The notes beneath the pieces were generated by a model. The model was given only the letters and a program-made list of their open reading frames with translations, was not told the origin of the DNA and made no database searches. From Tribonema minus (taxonomy: Eukaryota > Sar > Xanthophyceae > Tribonematales > Tribonemataceae): a stretch of DNA of 64,000 bases. Shown in pieces: positions 23,601-36,640 of this stretch. The stretch spans positions 310,001 to 374,000 of the forward strand of contig JAFCMP010000434.1 in the NCBI GenBank assembly GCA_017506865.1. Reading direction: 5' to 3'. The position numbers and the translations under genes were made by a program. Numbering within the stretch: position 1 is the stretch's first letter; every line of letters begins with the position of its first letter.

Positions 23601-26600
23601 AGCTTTGCCGATTGTTGTGTTTTGCCTATTGAGCGATAATGTCATTGTCGGACAACAGATGTAGTTGCGGTGGTCAGTAAAAGAGCCCGCCATGATTGAT
23701 GGCTGCAACTGTAACACCTGCGGCTCTGCGCATCAGTCAAAGTGAATGAACGGGCCCTTCTGGATGCAGCAGGATTGACACATAAGTTTGCACAACTCTG
23801 GTTCAAGGAACCATGCAAGTGGCCGCAGGTGAGAGTTGTGTACCTTCGCTGCCACAAACACACACACTGCTCTTACTTGCTCTTGCCGGTTGTAGAGTGT
23901 CAATGTGCCGACGCAGGCAGAAGACTAGTGCATAGTCGTGGCTGAGGTGTCACATCACCGACTTGCACTTGCTCTGTGTTGAAATGTATTACATTTATTA
24001 GAGTTCGCTTCAGGGCTGAAAACCTGTACAGCACAACACAATACAGGTTCGGCGTCCAACAGAGCTGAACAGGGGTGCTCAAGAAATAGGTGCGTTAGCG
24101 TTGCCAGTCCTGTTGTTTTGCTTCAGAGCTTGCAAAATAGTGCATGGCGCAGCACACCACTGTCTCCTGGGTCGTGCAGGGCTTTAATTTGATGGTAACA
24201 AGTCGGAAAGACGTGAACATAGATCTACAGTTTCTTGCACCCTTGGTGTTTTCCATACACCAAAAGCAAGAATGACAACCAAGCATGGTAGATACGGCCT
24301 TACCAGGTTTTTCTTCCAGTAAAGCCAATTAGGAGCCCCCAAAACAAGTGTGAGGGAGATGTTGCTCGACAAAAATTTGGAAGCTTCCCGTCGCTTCGCT
24401 CCTGCTCACGGAGGCACATGCCCACGGCTTCAATTGTGCTGTGTCTTTGTGGGCAGCTGAATGTTTGCCTGCATCCCTAGATCATGTTGGACAGCAACAT
24501 CCAAGGACCTCAAACAATCGGTTCAGATCGCAGGTTGCAGCGCCTTCGGTTCACATTGGCAGTTTTAGCTCTTGACGAGTTGCCGTCTGCAACACGCAAT
24601 AAGCGGAAAGCCTACGATGCGCAAACCATGCTATAGCCCTCGTGGGTCCCCAGCACCTGATGGCGCATGATGGCCACGTCAAGGTCTGCGCAAAAGGCAA
24701 GCTTATATTTACGTTCGGACGTCAAACAGTATGCTACGTTGCTGGTGGCATGGAGCTTGATCATGCATAGGCCATATATAGCTGTATGTCCGTGACATTC
24801 GTTGCTCCTTGTTGCAATGCCACTGCTGGCATTGGTACAGAAGCAGCAGTGCCACCATTGTCATCTGTAGAGTTTGGGCCAAGAGCTTTGCCGAGCCCCC
24901 TTCAACGCAACTGATGGGTTTTTGATGACTGCCTGCAGCCTTATGCCCGTTCCTGTGGTTTGCACGATTCGCTTGCAGGTATATCAGACACCACGAGCTC
25001 CTGGTTCAACAGCCTCGACCTGCCCGCCTGCGTCCCGACTCTCGGGGAGCTCCAATCGATGTTCGCTGGTAACGTGTGTTTGCGCCATCGCGACGGCAAC
25101 GCGGCGCTGCTGCCAGTTAGCGATCCACTGTTCATCAGCCTGACTATGAGCGATTCCGAACTCAAAGCGCGCATCCAAGCAGAATCCTTGAGTCATGCCA
25201 GAGGCTTGGGTGACTGCCTTAGCACTGCGCTGCGCCGTGCCCCTCTGGTGGAGCCCACGGATGAAATCACTTTGGCAGGCAAGTGGATGACACCTTTGCC
25301 GCTGTGTGATGCCCACGTACATGGCCGATGGACATTGCGAACGCACTGCATGCTGTTGATGCAGTAAGTCACGTGCTTTCTGGTACATAGCATTGTTGCC
25401 GGCTTATTTGCAAGGGGTGGCCATTTCAGCCGTCATTGGTCAGGACACTGCTGCATGGGGCCTGACGCAGCTGAGCGCCAGCATGCTTGTGGCATCATAA
25501 CACCTGCGGCAAAACTGCCTACGGGTCTCTCTGGCAACGATGCTAAAGCCTGCTTGTGCTCAGTTGACCCCACAGCGCCTTGTTTTCTTGAAAGGTATTC
25601 TGTATAGACATGTACAAGTGTCGTTGAAAAGCAGGCGCCATCTCTAGCTCCTCAAGCCATATCTTCTTAGATATATACACGGAAACGCACAAGGAGTGCG
25701 CAAGGCTCTCAGTTACCTCGCTAGCTACTGGTCGCTGTGAGGAGAACCCCAACAGATTGCTCAAGTAACCAAACCGAGTAAACTGTTCTCAAGCACATCG
25801 CTGTGCTTAACAAGCCTTAAAGCGCGCACCACAAGGTGATCAATGTAAAGTTTGGAAAGCTCTCACGTGCGTCAGCGCTCCTTCAGTTCCCTGGCCAAGC
25901 ACGCGAGTTCCAGCAGCAATGGTCTTGATATCGCAGGTGAGCAAACCACGACAGCTCCAGTCAAGGCTGTGGTTGCATATGCAGTGTAGTTCCTCTCCTA
26001 CTGCGGTCCAGTCCTCCTCACCTACGGCAGCAGCAGTTGGTAGAAGTGGTGTCAGGGGTCGTTCTGCACCACAGCTCGTTGACCGGAACTGTGAGCAGAA
26101 CGCCCTGCTACACAAGTGTCATTTGAGATTATGCTGTTGGCGTCAGGGATTGCGTTGCGAGTGCATGCTCAAAGCAGAAATGTACGCTGCCACTGTGACT
26201 CACACTTGACATGGAAAAGCAGATGGACCAAAGATGGACCAAACACTGCGGCCGGATATCTTGGTATTCATAATTTGTGGCACACATGTCCAAGTAGCAC
26301 AAAAGCGGTTGTCTTCGCATAAGAACCGCCAATTTAACACAAGCAATATTCGCATCACCCCAATGTTTGTGCTGTTTATTACTCTGGTGGGGCTGTTCCA
26401 CAACTATTATGTCCGACTCCAACGGCTTTTGGCTGGGCCTCTGATGCACAGACGCCTTGGCAAGCTGTTATGACGACAGTAACTGTTACAGTAGTTAGTT
26501 GGCACTGATGCTGCGTGTGATCGGTGTCAGCCCTGCAGCTTACCCTATGCTGTACATACAAGCATGTCGCCATCATCTGATTAGCATCATCTGATTAGCT

Positions 26601-29600
26601 TCATTGCAGATAGCTGTGTTCCTTCTACGACTGTGGCTCTCAGCGTCCAAACGCGAACATAGACTCTGCTCAAGTGGGTGTTGTATCGGCTCTGAGATTG
26701 AACTGGCCAGTGTGGCTCCCAGTGTGCAAGTTGAAGATGTCCAGTGCCTGGCTTGCAGTAGCGGTCAGCGCCATGTGTGTGAATGTGTTGGCGGATGGTA
26801 TACAGCTGCACTGTTCTTGTGCAATCAGCACACAAGTTACACATACTTGACTGAAACCGCTTTAGCGCTGCACCTTTTGAATGCGCCACTCAGTTATCTG
26901 TCTACGGGGTGTGTATATGAGTGTGGGTGCTGATGAATAAGCGTGCAGCCGTGTTCGATTCCGTCAAATGAAATCAGAGTGCGCTTGGCACCACCGGCTT
27001 ACCGACATACTTCGCTATCACCAGTTGCCATCTCACAAGATAGAGATGTACCATTACAACAAAGTCAAGGCGCAGCGCGTAGAAAGAAGGGTTCGTGCTT
27101 CATACATAACCTTTACATTGCAGTATGTATATGTATGACGAAGTCCGCAATTCTGTGCTTCCTTGCTTGCTGCCTGCTGCAGGGTTCCTTGACAGCCTCA
27201 TAGTCCCTATCAGTGACTGGGTTGCGCGGCGCTTTGACACTTCCCTGAAGCGCAAGCGGAACTGTCATGAGGACTCCCTCACAACGGGCAATGACCGGCC
27301 TGACGTTGTGTGGTCTGTCAACGGCGCTATGCTGCTCAAGGGCGAGGATAAGAAGTTATACAAAGAAATGAGGATAGCTTTGGGAGAGCTAGTCAGCCAG
27401 CTGGCGGAGTGGAGCAACAACTATCATGGCAAGGTAAGACGTAACGATGACATTACACTAAACACCCCTCTGAAATCAGATATAGTTTCCATGGAGCATG
27501 CCAGCAGCAGCAGCAGCAGCAGTGACCTATCATGCTCTATTACTTTTGGTTTCATCTAGCATTGTAATGATTATCACTCAAGGTGATCAACAGCGCCGTT
27601 TTTGTGTGACCTGCCACTGGCTTTACCCAATTAGTTTGCAGTAATTCAATGAAGTGACAGCTTCTAGGCTCGTTTGGGAAATACCAGACAGCATCTTGCC
27701 AGCATACCAGACAGCGTCTTGCCTGCGAAAACCTTACATGGTCTAGCGTGAACGCAAGTGGCTCGAAGCAGAGTGCTTGCTAACGATGAGGAGAGGTTGC
27801 CATTCTACAACACACAGCAGCACACCCACATATGCAACTCGACAGTGTACTAGCGGTTCACTGTTGGACTGCTGATCGTGACAAAATTTGTGGTGCACTC
27901 CGTGGCTGTGCTGCCAGGCAGACACGTGCGGGAGCCCATGACGGTTGGTGGATGTGGCTGCCAACATCAGACCTCGAAGTATCTTTCATCGATTGTGCAG
28001 CGAGCAGTGCTGCATCTCTCGTGGTGCGGGCAGGTGGCTCTGCAGCACAGTAGGCTCGTTCTGCGGTGGATGGCATGCATACTGCGAAGCCATGCGAATG
28101 TTTACATTTGCATCGCGTATTTCGTGGGTACGAACATGTGTATGTGCACCGGTGCCGCCAAAGATAACGCCCCACTAGCAGCTCTGCCCGCGTTCGTGTC
28201 TTAGCAGTGTGGCATTTAATACGCACACACTGCTAGAGTAGGACGTGGCTCTGCCACAAATGTGCTCACATCTACTGGAACCACATGCGTAGGTCACGAG
28301 CGGTGCTTTGTGAAGATGCACACCAGTCGCATCATCATGAGGACGTCATATGATGCCTGTGACGCTCATTGTCATTTTTGGTTGACTGAAGTTGGGAACC
28401 ATTCAGAGTAAACATAGATAATCGGCATTTGGCGAAAACGGTTTATGAACGTGGTTGTGTCATTGACCCACACCAGACAGGCTGAGCAAGTCGATCATTT
28501 GTGCAACCAAACAGGTCCTGTTCTTTCCGTCATACTGAGGTACCCCATCCCTGTTTAATTTGAGAAGCCATGGCTATTCCTGATGGCCACAAAAGGGCAT
28601 GCGCACCTTGTGAAGTACCTTGACACTGGGCAGACATGTTTTCTGGCCAAAGATTGTACTTTTATTTTTATAAGGCTTCGGTCCACAACCCCTTGGCTCT
28701 GACCAGCAAGCTACAAATCCAGACAGACCTTGCACAACAAACATCACTGCAGCAAATTGGCTATACAATCTACAACTTGTCTCAGTCTAGCTCATCCCCA
28801 CCGCCAGGGGCCTCCCCGCTATTGTCTCCGTAGCCCCCTCCCTGCCGCGTTGCAGGCATGTGAACAATCATACGCGCAGAATGAGGCTGACAGCGCCGCT
28901 CTGATGCGCGACATCCCGATGCCCTTGAGCGCATGTGGCCGGGCTGGACACGGCGCTGCCTCTCTCGTAGACCACTCCTCTGCCATAGCGCCCTGTAGTT
29001 TCCACCCCTCGTCGCCAAGGTTGCCGAACAACCCAATTGCCTTGGTGGCAAGTTTGTAGCAATTCTGATCATTGCACTCGTGTGCTTATGGATGTTGCTC
29101 TAACCGTAACAAGCCATTTTTTTACATGAGCATCCGAGATGAGGCAGCAACACAGGACACAAGACTCTCGTTCATCATCCACGCAAAACCTGGCCCAGGA
29201 TACTTGTGTGTCTGCTGAGCGAAGGAACCAGGCACAGGGCCTGCCTGCAGATCCACAGACGATGTCAAGCAGCTTGCAGTGAAGTCACATGTAGGCACAT
29301 AAACAGAAAGCATGGCCACTTGTCATGAGGCTGTTGGTAAGATCTGGCATGCCGTGCTCCACACTCGGTGCTTGGCCGCAGTTTCGAGATTGTGATTGTC
29401 GGCCCTTAATCACCCCGGGCTGCTGTCGGACCCACAACATAATCATTATATGGAGAACTCTGCAAGCGCTCCAGCTGTACATCCCCAACAGCGACCTCTT
29501 TTTGCCTACATGTATCCTGTACTATGCTCCGTGCTCACTGCAAGTGGCAGCAGCTGTCATTGTGGCCCATATCCGCCTTGCAACTCTTTCTGCATCAGGC

Positions 29601-32600
29601 GGTTTCATCAAGCAGTTGAAGATGCCCTGTTTGCCCCACAATGGCTGAGGTATTCATGTATGCCTGGCAGCACAGCTCTAACCAATCATGACTGCACCAG
29701 TTGTGATCCCGGCGGTGTGCATCCTTCTCACAGGTGACCGTGGCGCGACGTGTCTGTTCATGCAACCTCAAACTGCGCCTTGCGCTTGCCTGCCATGTGC
29801 CAGCATATTCGCAGGCCCTATGAAGATGCACCTGATGCAGCGCCTTGTCGGCACAAGCTTGTACCGCTGCATTTTTTGGAGATCCAGCACACTTTTATAT
29901 ATTGGGCTATGCGTTTGCTCCTTTTACTTTCTATGACGAGGATCCGCTCCGCTCATCCGCGACCCTGAAAGCCAAGAAGCAACCGAGGCGCTTGTCCAGT
30001 AGTAAAGTCTCCAGGACAGAACTGGTATTGAAGTTGGGTTATGGCATGCTGTAGCCCTATGTCAGGGGCATCTGCCGACTACTCGCTTGTTGAAGTTGAT
30101 ATTGATCCTGATGTGGTATTGAACTTCAACGGTGATATTCAAACTTCAACTTCATGCTAACTTCAACTGTCATATCACTGCTCAACGTGCAATAGCATGG
30201 CTCCACCAATCTCAACTTCAACAACCAAGAGCTCTTCTGGTGCGTCTGAGTGAGGCCAACAACCTTCTATTATCTAACTTCAACAGTTTGAGGGTCTTGA
30301 CTGACCTCACTATAGCATAAGTGCTCGGTTGCTTTTTGGGTTTCAGGGTCGCGGATGGGCGGAGCGGATCCTGACGATGGTAGAATTGCACAACAGCATC
30401 GTGTTCAGCAGAATGGCTCTGGTACCCCATCTTTGCTGCACTGTAAACTTGCATCGATCACGCATTCGAAGTCCTATCTGAGCTGTGTTGCTCTACTTTG
30501 TGCAGGTGGAATACCTTGTGTGCTACGCTCTAGCCGCAAACATGGTCCAGTTCTGTGCAGTTCCTCGAACGGCCAAGGAGGGGGGCAACAGCGGTGGTGC
30601 ACCGGCCGCCGCAATCAAACTGGGTCCGGAGCTGAACCTGCAGACGACCAGCGGCATACTGAGCTGCGTGCACCACATCATCCTGCTGACCAGCATTATA
30701 TGCCTACAGTCCAAGCAGCTACCAGCGTCCTTCATCCCCATAGGCGTCTCGTTTTGCAAATCGGCTGGTACAACCATTACCTTCAACAACCTTCATGTCG
30801 TCAAGAGCGTCGCCCTGACGGAGGAGGCCCCAATGACCAATCAGAAGGTATCCTTCCTGGAGCGGGTGTATGAATCCGTCAAGGGCCACCCATGCATCGT
30901 CCAGGCCATCAAGGGACCACAGGTCAAAGCAGGGAAGCGTCACAATCCTGCACGGGTGTATGAGGTGGCTCTTTCGCCAGTAGAAGCAGTCCTCAGCAGC
31001 GCACCAACTGAGCTGTCGGAGCTGTACAACGCCGTCAGGTGAGACACTGTCGTCGTAAAACCCTTTGCGTTCCAGCCTTAATATGACAGGAAGACGATTG
31101 GACATTTACCCAGTTTCCGCATTCGAAAGCGCAATTAGTTATGGCTTCACAGTGCGGAAGAAATCCCTGCAATGAAATTGGCAGAGGCACCAATGGAAAC
31201 AACAGTTACACTACTCGGGTACTACATACTAGACTAGAGCATATGGTGGAAGTTGTCAATTACACTCCTTTGCAATATTGTATCCGACGGACCACTTGGC
31301 CAGTTGCAGATTGGTGTGTTTGAAGCCTGCAGTGGTGTCTACAATAGTTGGCAGGGCGCCAGCCATCGCCACAAAGCTGGTACATTGGTGTCAATTTGCT
31401 GCTTTGAACGCACTTGGTGTATTTCTTGTTTTGCAAAACCAGCAATGTAGCAGCAGTAGTGATTGACAGCATCGGAGAAAGCATGACGCCGAGAGCGGGC
31501 TGTCAACTTGTCTTGATAGGTCAATGAGCGGCGTAATGTCAGCTAACACTCGTCTTCAGGGAGCAACGCTTTGGCGCGCAGTGCGCATGGCAGAACTGCG
31601 TCAAGTGCACCACTCGGGTGTGTGTTTTGTTGCAATTTACCAAGGAACTCAGCACCATACATAACGCACGCCAACAGAGGTAGCTCATATCAACAGAGAT
31701 CACTCACATGGTGATGCGACACACTTAGTAATGCAATGTACCAATACAGTCCTAAGCACTTGAAACCAAGTACGACTCTGCACAAGGCGGTTGGTGAGTC
31801 GATGGCAGGAGCCCAGCTGTGCCCCCTTTGAGAGCAGCTTGGCCATCATTCATGACCATGGCCTCGACAGCTGCTGGCCTAGGAGACCGGTACTGTAACA
31901 GCGTAGCAGCTCTACCATTTTGCATATTTGCCCAGTGCCCAGCTCACTTAGTAGTGAGCGCTACGCTACCCTTCCACCTCTGATGGCGCGCATCTGAATA
32001 AATTGCAATATACATGGAGTACCTAAAAAGAAGTCCCCAAGCAGCACATCCAGAATTTGCCTGTTATCATCGAGCAACATGAGCATGCCTGTTTGATGTT
32101 CATGAAAGCTTCTGACAATGGAAAATAATAGTAATCATAGCGTTGCCCCAATGGCCGATAACGCATGCCTGTCTACGGCGCTGCTTTCCTCTGGAGTATT
32201 GCTCTTGCATTCCATTTCACTGCATCATGCTCGTCCTTCTGTGCATCAGTACCGTGCCACTGATGTTCCCTCATTCTGCACTCTGTGCTTGCAACATATG
32301 TGTGGCAAGTGGAGGGTTTGAGCATCGCATGGCTGTCAAAGCTGCAATGGCTTTTTCTGTGTGCTGCAGATTACCATGCTGTCTAATGTGATCAGGATGG
32401 CAAAAAAGCAAGGCATGCCCCTTTCTCTGACCCAAGACCCTAACAGAGCAGGCCTGGGCGGTGGACTGGACGTGCTGTGCAAAGTGGGTGACACTCCACT
32501 GGTAGATGAGGCTTGTACCCCAGGGTAAAACCTGCACACATGATGGAATTCTGCTCCTCAAGCTCACAATAATCAAGGCACACAAAAATAATCGACACAT

Positions 32601-33026
32601 GCTGAATATGTGCGATTACAAATGAGCCACTGATCTTTCGGCGGCTGTCTCACGTCGCTTGCCTTTCTTCGCAGATGCGTACTCCAGGGTCTCGAAGCAC
32701 TGCACAGAGCAGGCTTTGGCCATGGCGACCTGCGCTGGCCAAATGTGATTTCGACGACCGCATCTCAGTTTGTGCTAATTGATCTGGAAGGAGCGATGCA
32801 GCTGGGCAGTGTTGTAGCCCTGGGAGAAAATGTGCCGAGAGCGTGGGAGAATGGTGCCGTGCTGGAGGACGGCCGCTACACTGCCAAATCTGACCTTCGT
32901 CAACTCGCGAACATGGTCAAGGGCTGTGCCGCGGCAGGTAGCGTGGTGACGGCTTTGCAGGATGCAGACACTGCGCGAGAAGCTTTGGAGCGAATTGACG
33001 AGCAGCAGCAGCAGCAGCAGTCGTGA
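20668..33026 (+). CDS. Six-exon gene: PD-(D/E)xK nuclease-like motif plus protein-kinase-like domain
   Basis: Exons: 20668-20881, 22789-22845, 24979-25278, 27183-27433, 30506-31038 and 32675-33026. All junctions agree in phase (1,1,1,0,2) and sum to 1,707 nt, a 568-residue protein ending TGA. All introns are GT-AG except intron 3, which starts GC (CAG|GCAAGT). Exon 2 codes an Ala/Gly linker (about residues 72-90). Residues 229-247 read RPDVVWSVNGAMLLKGEDK, the spacing of a PD-(D/E)xK nuclease site. Residues 275 onward (YLVCYALAANMVQF) lead into a kinase-like half, with LHRAGFGHGDLRWPN at 461-475 (HxD loop with Asp470 and Asn475) and LIDLEG at 486-491 in the place of DFG. A glutamine run precedes the stop. 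The order recalls the nuclease-plus-kinase proteins of the Crinkler-like effector class; that match is inferred from motifs. An in-frame ATG nine codons earlier (20641) is an alternative start. Cellular role unknown. Confidence 0.75.
21499..21672. repeat. Short tandem duplications in intron 1
   Basis: GTACGGTCAGGTTTAGTC recurs near 21499 and 21552. GGTAACCTTGTGAATTTCAT, continuing GGTGACTGAGGAACGCCAGC, recurs near 21571 and 21622. These are direct repeats of about 50 bp inside the first intron. Confidence 0.75.
28790..29075 (-). pseudogene. LINE 3' scrap inside intron 4
   Basis: The minus strand resembles the very end of the LINE at 57652-62523. In different frames it reads NLPPRQLGCSATLATRG and then FGNLGDEGWKLQGAMAEEWS, corresponding to IGSFGSIGEQGRKLLEAVAT in the larger copy. 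It ends with a Gly/Glu-Asp tail. Frames are mixed, so it is dead. It lies antisense within the intron between exons 4 and 5 of the nuclease/kinase gene. Confidence 0.65.
29940..30371. mobile_element. 432-bp MITE-like element with ~48-bp terminal inverted repeats
   Basis: The first ~48 bases (GGATCCGCTCCGCTCATCCG...) match the reverse complement of the last ~48 bases (GGATCCGCTCCGCCCATCCG...) with about four mismatches. TGACGA flanks both ends, at 29934-29939 and 30372-30377, as a 6-bp target-site duplication. The interior has no transposase frame and is rich in the word AACTTCAAC. It sits in intron 4 of the nuclease/kinase gene, so it need not damage the product. The transposase superfamily is not clear from a 6-bp duplication. 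Confidence 0.85.
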
Positions 33027-33049
33027 CTTGCTCACAAACACCACGCAAC

Positions 33050-33557
33050 AAGTATATGAGTTTGGCATACTATCAAGGACTATTTGGACGCCAAAGCACT
33101 GTGGTGCGAGTTGTAGCTTCAAGATGTAGCCGCCCCACTGCTGCCGCTGGCGCTGCTCCACATACTGATGCATGCGGTTCTCCGAAAAAGCGCTGGCGAT
33201 CTCTTGGTCCATATGAAGGGTCGCCTGCCTCTGAGCTGCAGCTGGCACGATTGCTGTGGACGTCGCTACTGGAACAGAGAGAGGTGGCTTCGGCGCAGGT
33301 ATTGGAGTGGCCCTGGTGCACTGGATTGATGTGACGCCCATAGCGGTCAGTGCCTGTATCATCAGCCGACAGTGGGTCTCGCAGCTTCTTTGTTGCTTTA
33401 GCCTAATGACCACAGACCTGCCCTCACCTGCTGCTGCAGTATCCGTGCTATCTAGACTGCACGCGGCTGTTATGAGTTGCGATTGAGCATCTGGGTTAGG
33501 GCCTCTCAGCTCGTACTCCAGCTTGTAGTACGTAGTTCTCTTCCTGCTGTCCTCCAT
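33050..33557 (-). pseudogene. Truncated copy of the 'QQWGGYI' gene family, convergent with the kinase gene
   Basis: From an ATG at 33557 the minus strand reads YYKLEYELRGPNPDAQSQ, later HQYVEQRQRQQWGGYILKLQ. The gene at 38560-40237 has the parallel segment QFVASQQQRLPKQWGGYIIQ. The shared sequence stops near 33060. The frame then runs antisense through the last exon of the nuclease/kinase gene, where it is surely a shadow. The copy is therefore cut short. Function unknown. Confidence 0.45.
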
Positions 33558-33599
33558 ACTTGTTATTTATTGTTCTGAGCCGCTCTGTCACTCACTATC

Positions 33600-36500
33600 T
33601 TCTGAGCCTACGCCTAGCGCCGAGGTTGAGCACCTGGTAAAGTAGCTGTATTCACCGTCACAGCCGGCAAAGAACCGTTATCGGTTCAGAAGCAAATAGC
33701 ACACGAATCGTGCCGACTTAGACGTCAGGCGTGACGTGCTAGGCGACTGCGGTGATGTCTGCTGCTGGACGTGAGACGGTGAGGCGCGTTCTGCTGTCAA
33801 GCCGCTAAGGGCTGACAGGTGTATACTACATGCTTAGAAAAAAATTCTTACGCCTTAGACGCGCCTAGTAGCGCAACCGGGTGGGCCGACCTGCTGCCTA
33901 TGTTTTCTTAGACCACACAGGAAGGCTTCATCAGATCACTTCTCATCATGAGATCTCTTCCACGAAAAATATTTGGCGAGCTAGTCGAGGCGCGAAGAAA
34001 ACGTCGGACGCTAGGCGCAGGCGCTTCAGTTGGTGCTACAGCTTGAAGTATGTAGTTCACGCCTGCTTTCGGCGCCGCTTTGCCCCTACGCCTACGCCTA
34101 GCGCCTAGGCGGTGTTGAGCACCTGGTAGAGGAGCTACACTAACGCATGGGCTTTTCGATACTGGATAGGAAGCAAGGGGGCACACAACGCGCGCCTAGC
34201 TGGCCTTGAGGCGTTAGGTGCCAAGCGACTGCGGTGATGTCTGCAGCTGCAACTGACATGGAGAGGCGTGGTCTGCTGTGATTACGGAGGCTGGAACTAC
34301 TGCGGAGCTGGTTACTGATTGTATGTTGTAAGAAAACGCTTACGCCTACGTGCCTACTGGCTAGGCGCCACCGCTGCCGTGTAGGCTGACTGTTTCTTTT
34401 TCATGTCATTGAGAGCAATCAAGAAGGCTTCTGATCACGACCTCTTATGAGATCTTTTTCACTGAAAAAAATTTGGCAGTAAGTCAAGGCTTTTTTCTGG
34501 CCCACCTAGTCGTTAGGGGCAGGCGAACAGTGATATCCGCAGCTGAAGTTAAGCGATTTCTACTGTGATTACGAAGGCTGAAACCACCCATGGGCTGACT
34601 GCGCCTGTGCCTAGGCGCTACCGCTGCCATGTAGCCTGACCTTGTTGTTTCGTCGAGAGCAAACAAGAAGGCTTCAGATCACGACAATCGTTACGACAGC
34701 CCTTTCACTGAAGATACTGGCTGAAGATATTTGGCAGCAAGTCAAGGCCTTATCGCGCCCGCCTAGTCATCAAGCGCTAGGGACCGGTGATATCTGCAGC
34801 TAAAATAGACATGATCTGCGGCTAAAGTTGAGATGGATGGGCATATTCTGCTGGGATTATGGAGGCTGAAACCACTGAGGGGCTGCCTGATGGTACGTAA
34901 ACCAGAAGAATGCCTGCGCCTACGCCTAGCGCCTAGCGCCTAGGCGCCGCCGCTGCCATGTACTACTAGGCTGACCTGTGTTTTTTTTAAAGCAAACTTT
35001 GAACCAGAACCAGAAGGCTACAGATCAGGATTTCCTATGAGTTCCCTTTGAAAAATAAATTTGGCGGTAAGTCAAGGCCTCGCCTGGCGCGCCTAGTCGT
35101 TAGGCGCAGGCGAACGGTGATATCTGCAGCTAAAGTTGATCGATTTCTGCAGCAATTATGGAGGCTGAAACCACCCAGGGGCTGACTGCGCCTGCGCCTA
35201 GGCGCTACTGCTGCCAAATACTACTAGGCTGACCTGTTTCTTTCTTCGAGAGCAAACAAGAAGGCTTCAGATCACGATGCCTTTATGAGAGCTCTTCACT
35301 GAAGATATTTGGCTGAAGATACTTGGCAGTAAGTCACGGCGTTATCGGGCCCACCTAGTCGTTGAGCGCTAGGCGACCGGTGATATCTGCAGCTAAAGTT
35401 GAGATGATCTGCGGCTAAAGTTGAGATGGGTGGGCATATTCTGCTAGGATGATGGAGGCTAAAACCACTGAGGGGCTGACTGATGGTACGTAATCCAAAA
35501 GAATGCCTGCGCCTACGCCTAGCGCCTAGCGCCTAGGCGCCGCCGCTGCCATTTAGGCTGACCTGTGTGCTTTTTTAGAGCAAACCACAAGGCTACAGAT
35601 CAGGAATTCCTATGAGACTCAGAGTTCTGTTTGAAAATAAATGTGACAGTAAGTCAAGGCCTTGCCTGGCGCGCCTAGTCGTTAGGCGCAGGCGAACGGT
35701 GATATCTGCAGCTGAAGTTGAGCGATTTCTGCTGTATTTACGGAGGCTGACACCACCCAGGGGCGGACTGCGCCTGCGCCTAGGCGCTACCGCTGCCATG
35801 TAAGATGACCTGTTTCTTTCTTCGAGAGCAAACAAGAAGGCTTCAGATCACGATACCTTCATGAGAGCTCTCCACTGAAGATATTTGGCTGAAGATACTT
35901 GGCAGTAAGTCAAGGCCTTATCGGGCCCGCCTAGTCGTTGAGCGCTAGGCGACCGGTGATATTTGCAGCTAAAATTGTGATGATCTGCGGCTAAAGTTGA
36001 GATGGGTGGACATATTCTGCTAGGATTATGGATGCTAAAACCACTGAAGGGCTGACTGATGGTACGTAATCCAAAAGAATGTCCTGCGCCTACGCCTAGC
36101 GCCTAGCGCCTAGGCGCCGCCGCTGCCATTTAGGCTGACCTGTGTGTTTTTTTAGAGCAAACCAGAAGGCTACAGATCAGGATTTCCTATGAGTTCTGTT
36201 TGAAATTAAATGTGGCAGTAAGTCAAGGCCTTGCCTGGCGCGCCTAGTCGTTAGGCGCAGGCGAACGGTGATATCTGCAGCTAAAGGTGAGATAGAGGCG
36301 CGTGTTCTGCTGTAGATATGGAGACTCAGTCTGGAAACACTCGGGGGGCTGAGGGGCTGACTGATGGTACGTACAAAAGTGCTTGCGCCTACGCCAAGCG
36401 CCTAGGCGCCACTGTTTTGTTTTTGAGAGCGAACAAAAAGGCTTCACGTCACGATCTCCTATGAGTTCTGTTGCACTGAAATCACATTTGCCAATAAGTC

Positions 36501-36640
36501 AAAGCCTTGGCTGGCGCACCTAATCGTTAGGCGCTAGGCGACCGGGATATCTGCAGCTAAAGTTGACATGGAGGGGCATGTTCTGCTGTGATTATGGAGG
36601 CTGGAACCATTGGGGGGCTGACGGGCTGACTGTGCAGGGG
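33600..36640. repeat. Hairpin satellite: ~583-bp dimers of ~290-bp monomers
   Basis: The block CGCGCCTAGTCGTTAGGCGC with CAGGCGAACGGTGATATCTG recurs near 35089, 35670 and 36238, with a diverged copy near 34504, giving about 583 bp. Midway between lie variant monomers with GCCTAGTCGTTGAGCGCTAG and ACCGGTGATATCTGCAGC (near 35350 and 35929). Each monomer also carries a GC-rich palindromic patch, CCTAGCGCCTAGCGCCTAGG at about 34926, 35517 and 36096. All copies share CAAGAAGGCT/CAGAAGGCT words. Open frames within it are incidental. The hairpin core is the one seen at 6120-8700. Confidence 0.85.

Noticed and set aside
23742..23828. Possible exon (NERALLDAAGLTHKFAQLW) in intron 2 of the nuclease/kinase gene
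   Set aside because: It ends in phase 0, while the following exon at 24979 needs phase 1; the six-exon model is consistent without it.
29845..29939. Exon-like stretch (FYILGYAFAPFTF) interrupted by the MITE
   Set aside because: The exon ending at 27433 joins exon 30506 in phase and in sense, leaving this inside the intron.
32775..33022. Extension of the minus-strand QQWGGYI frame into the kinase exon
   Set aside because: Antisense to the kinase catalytic exon; the similarity to the paralogue ends before it.
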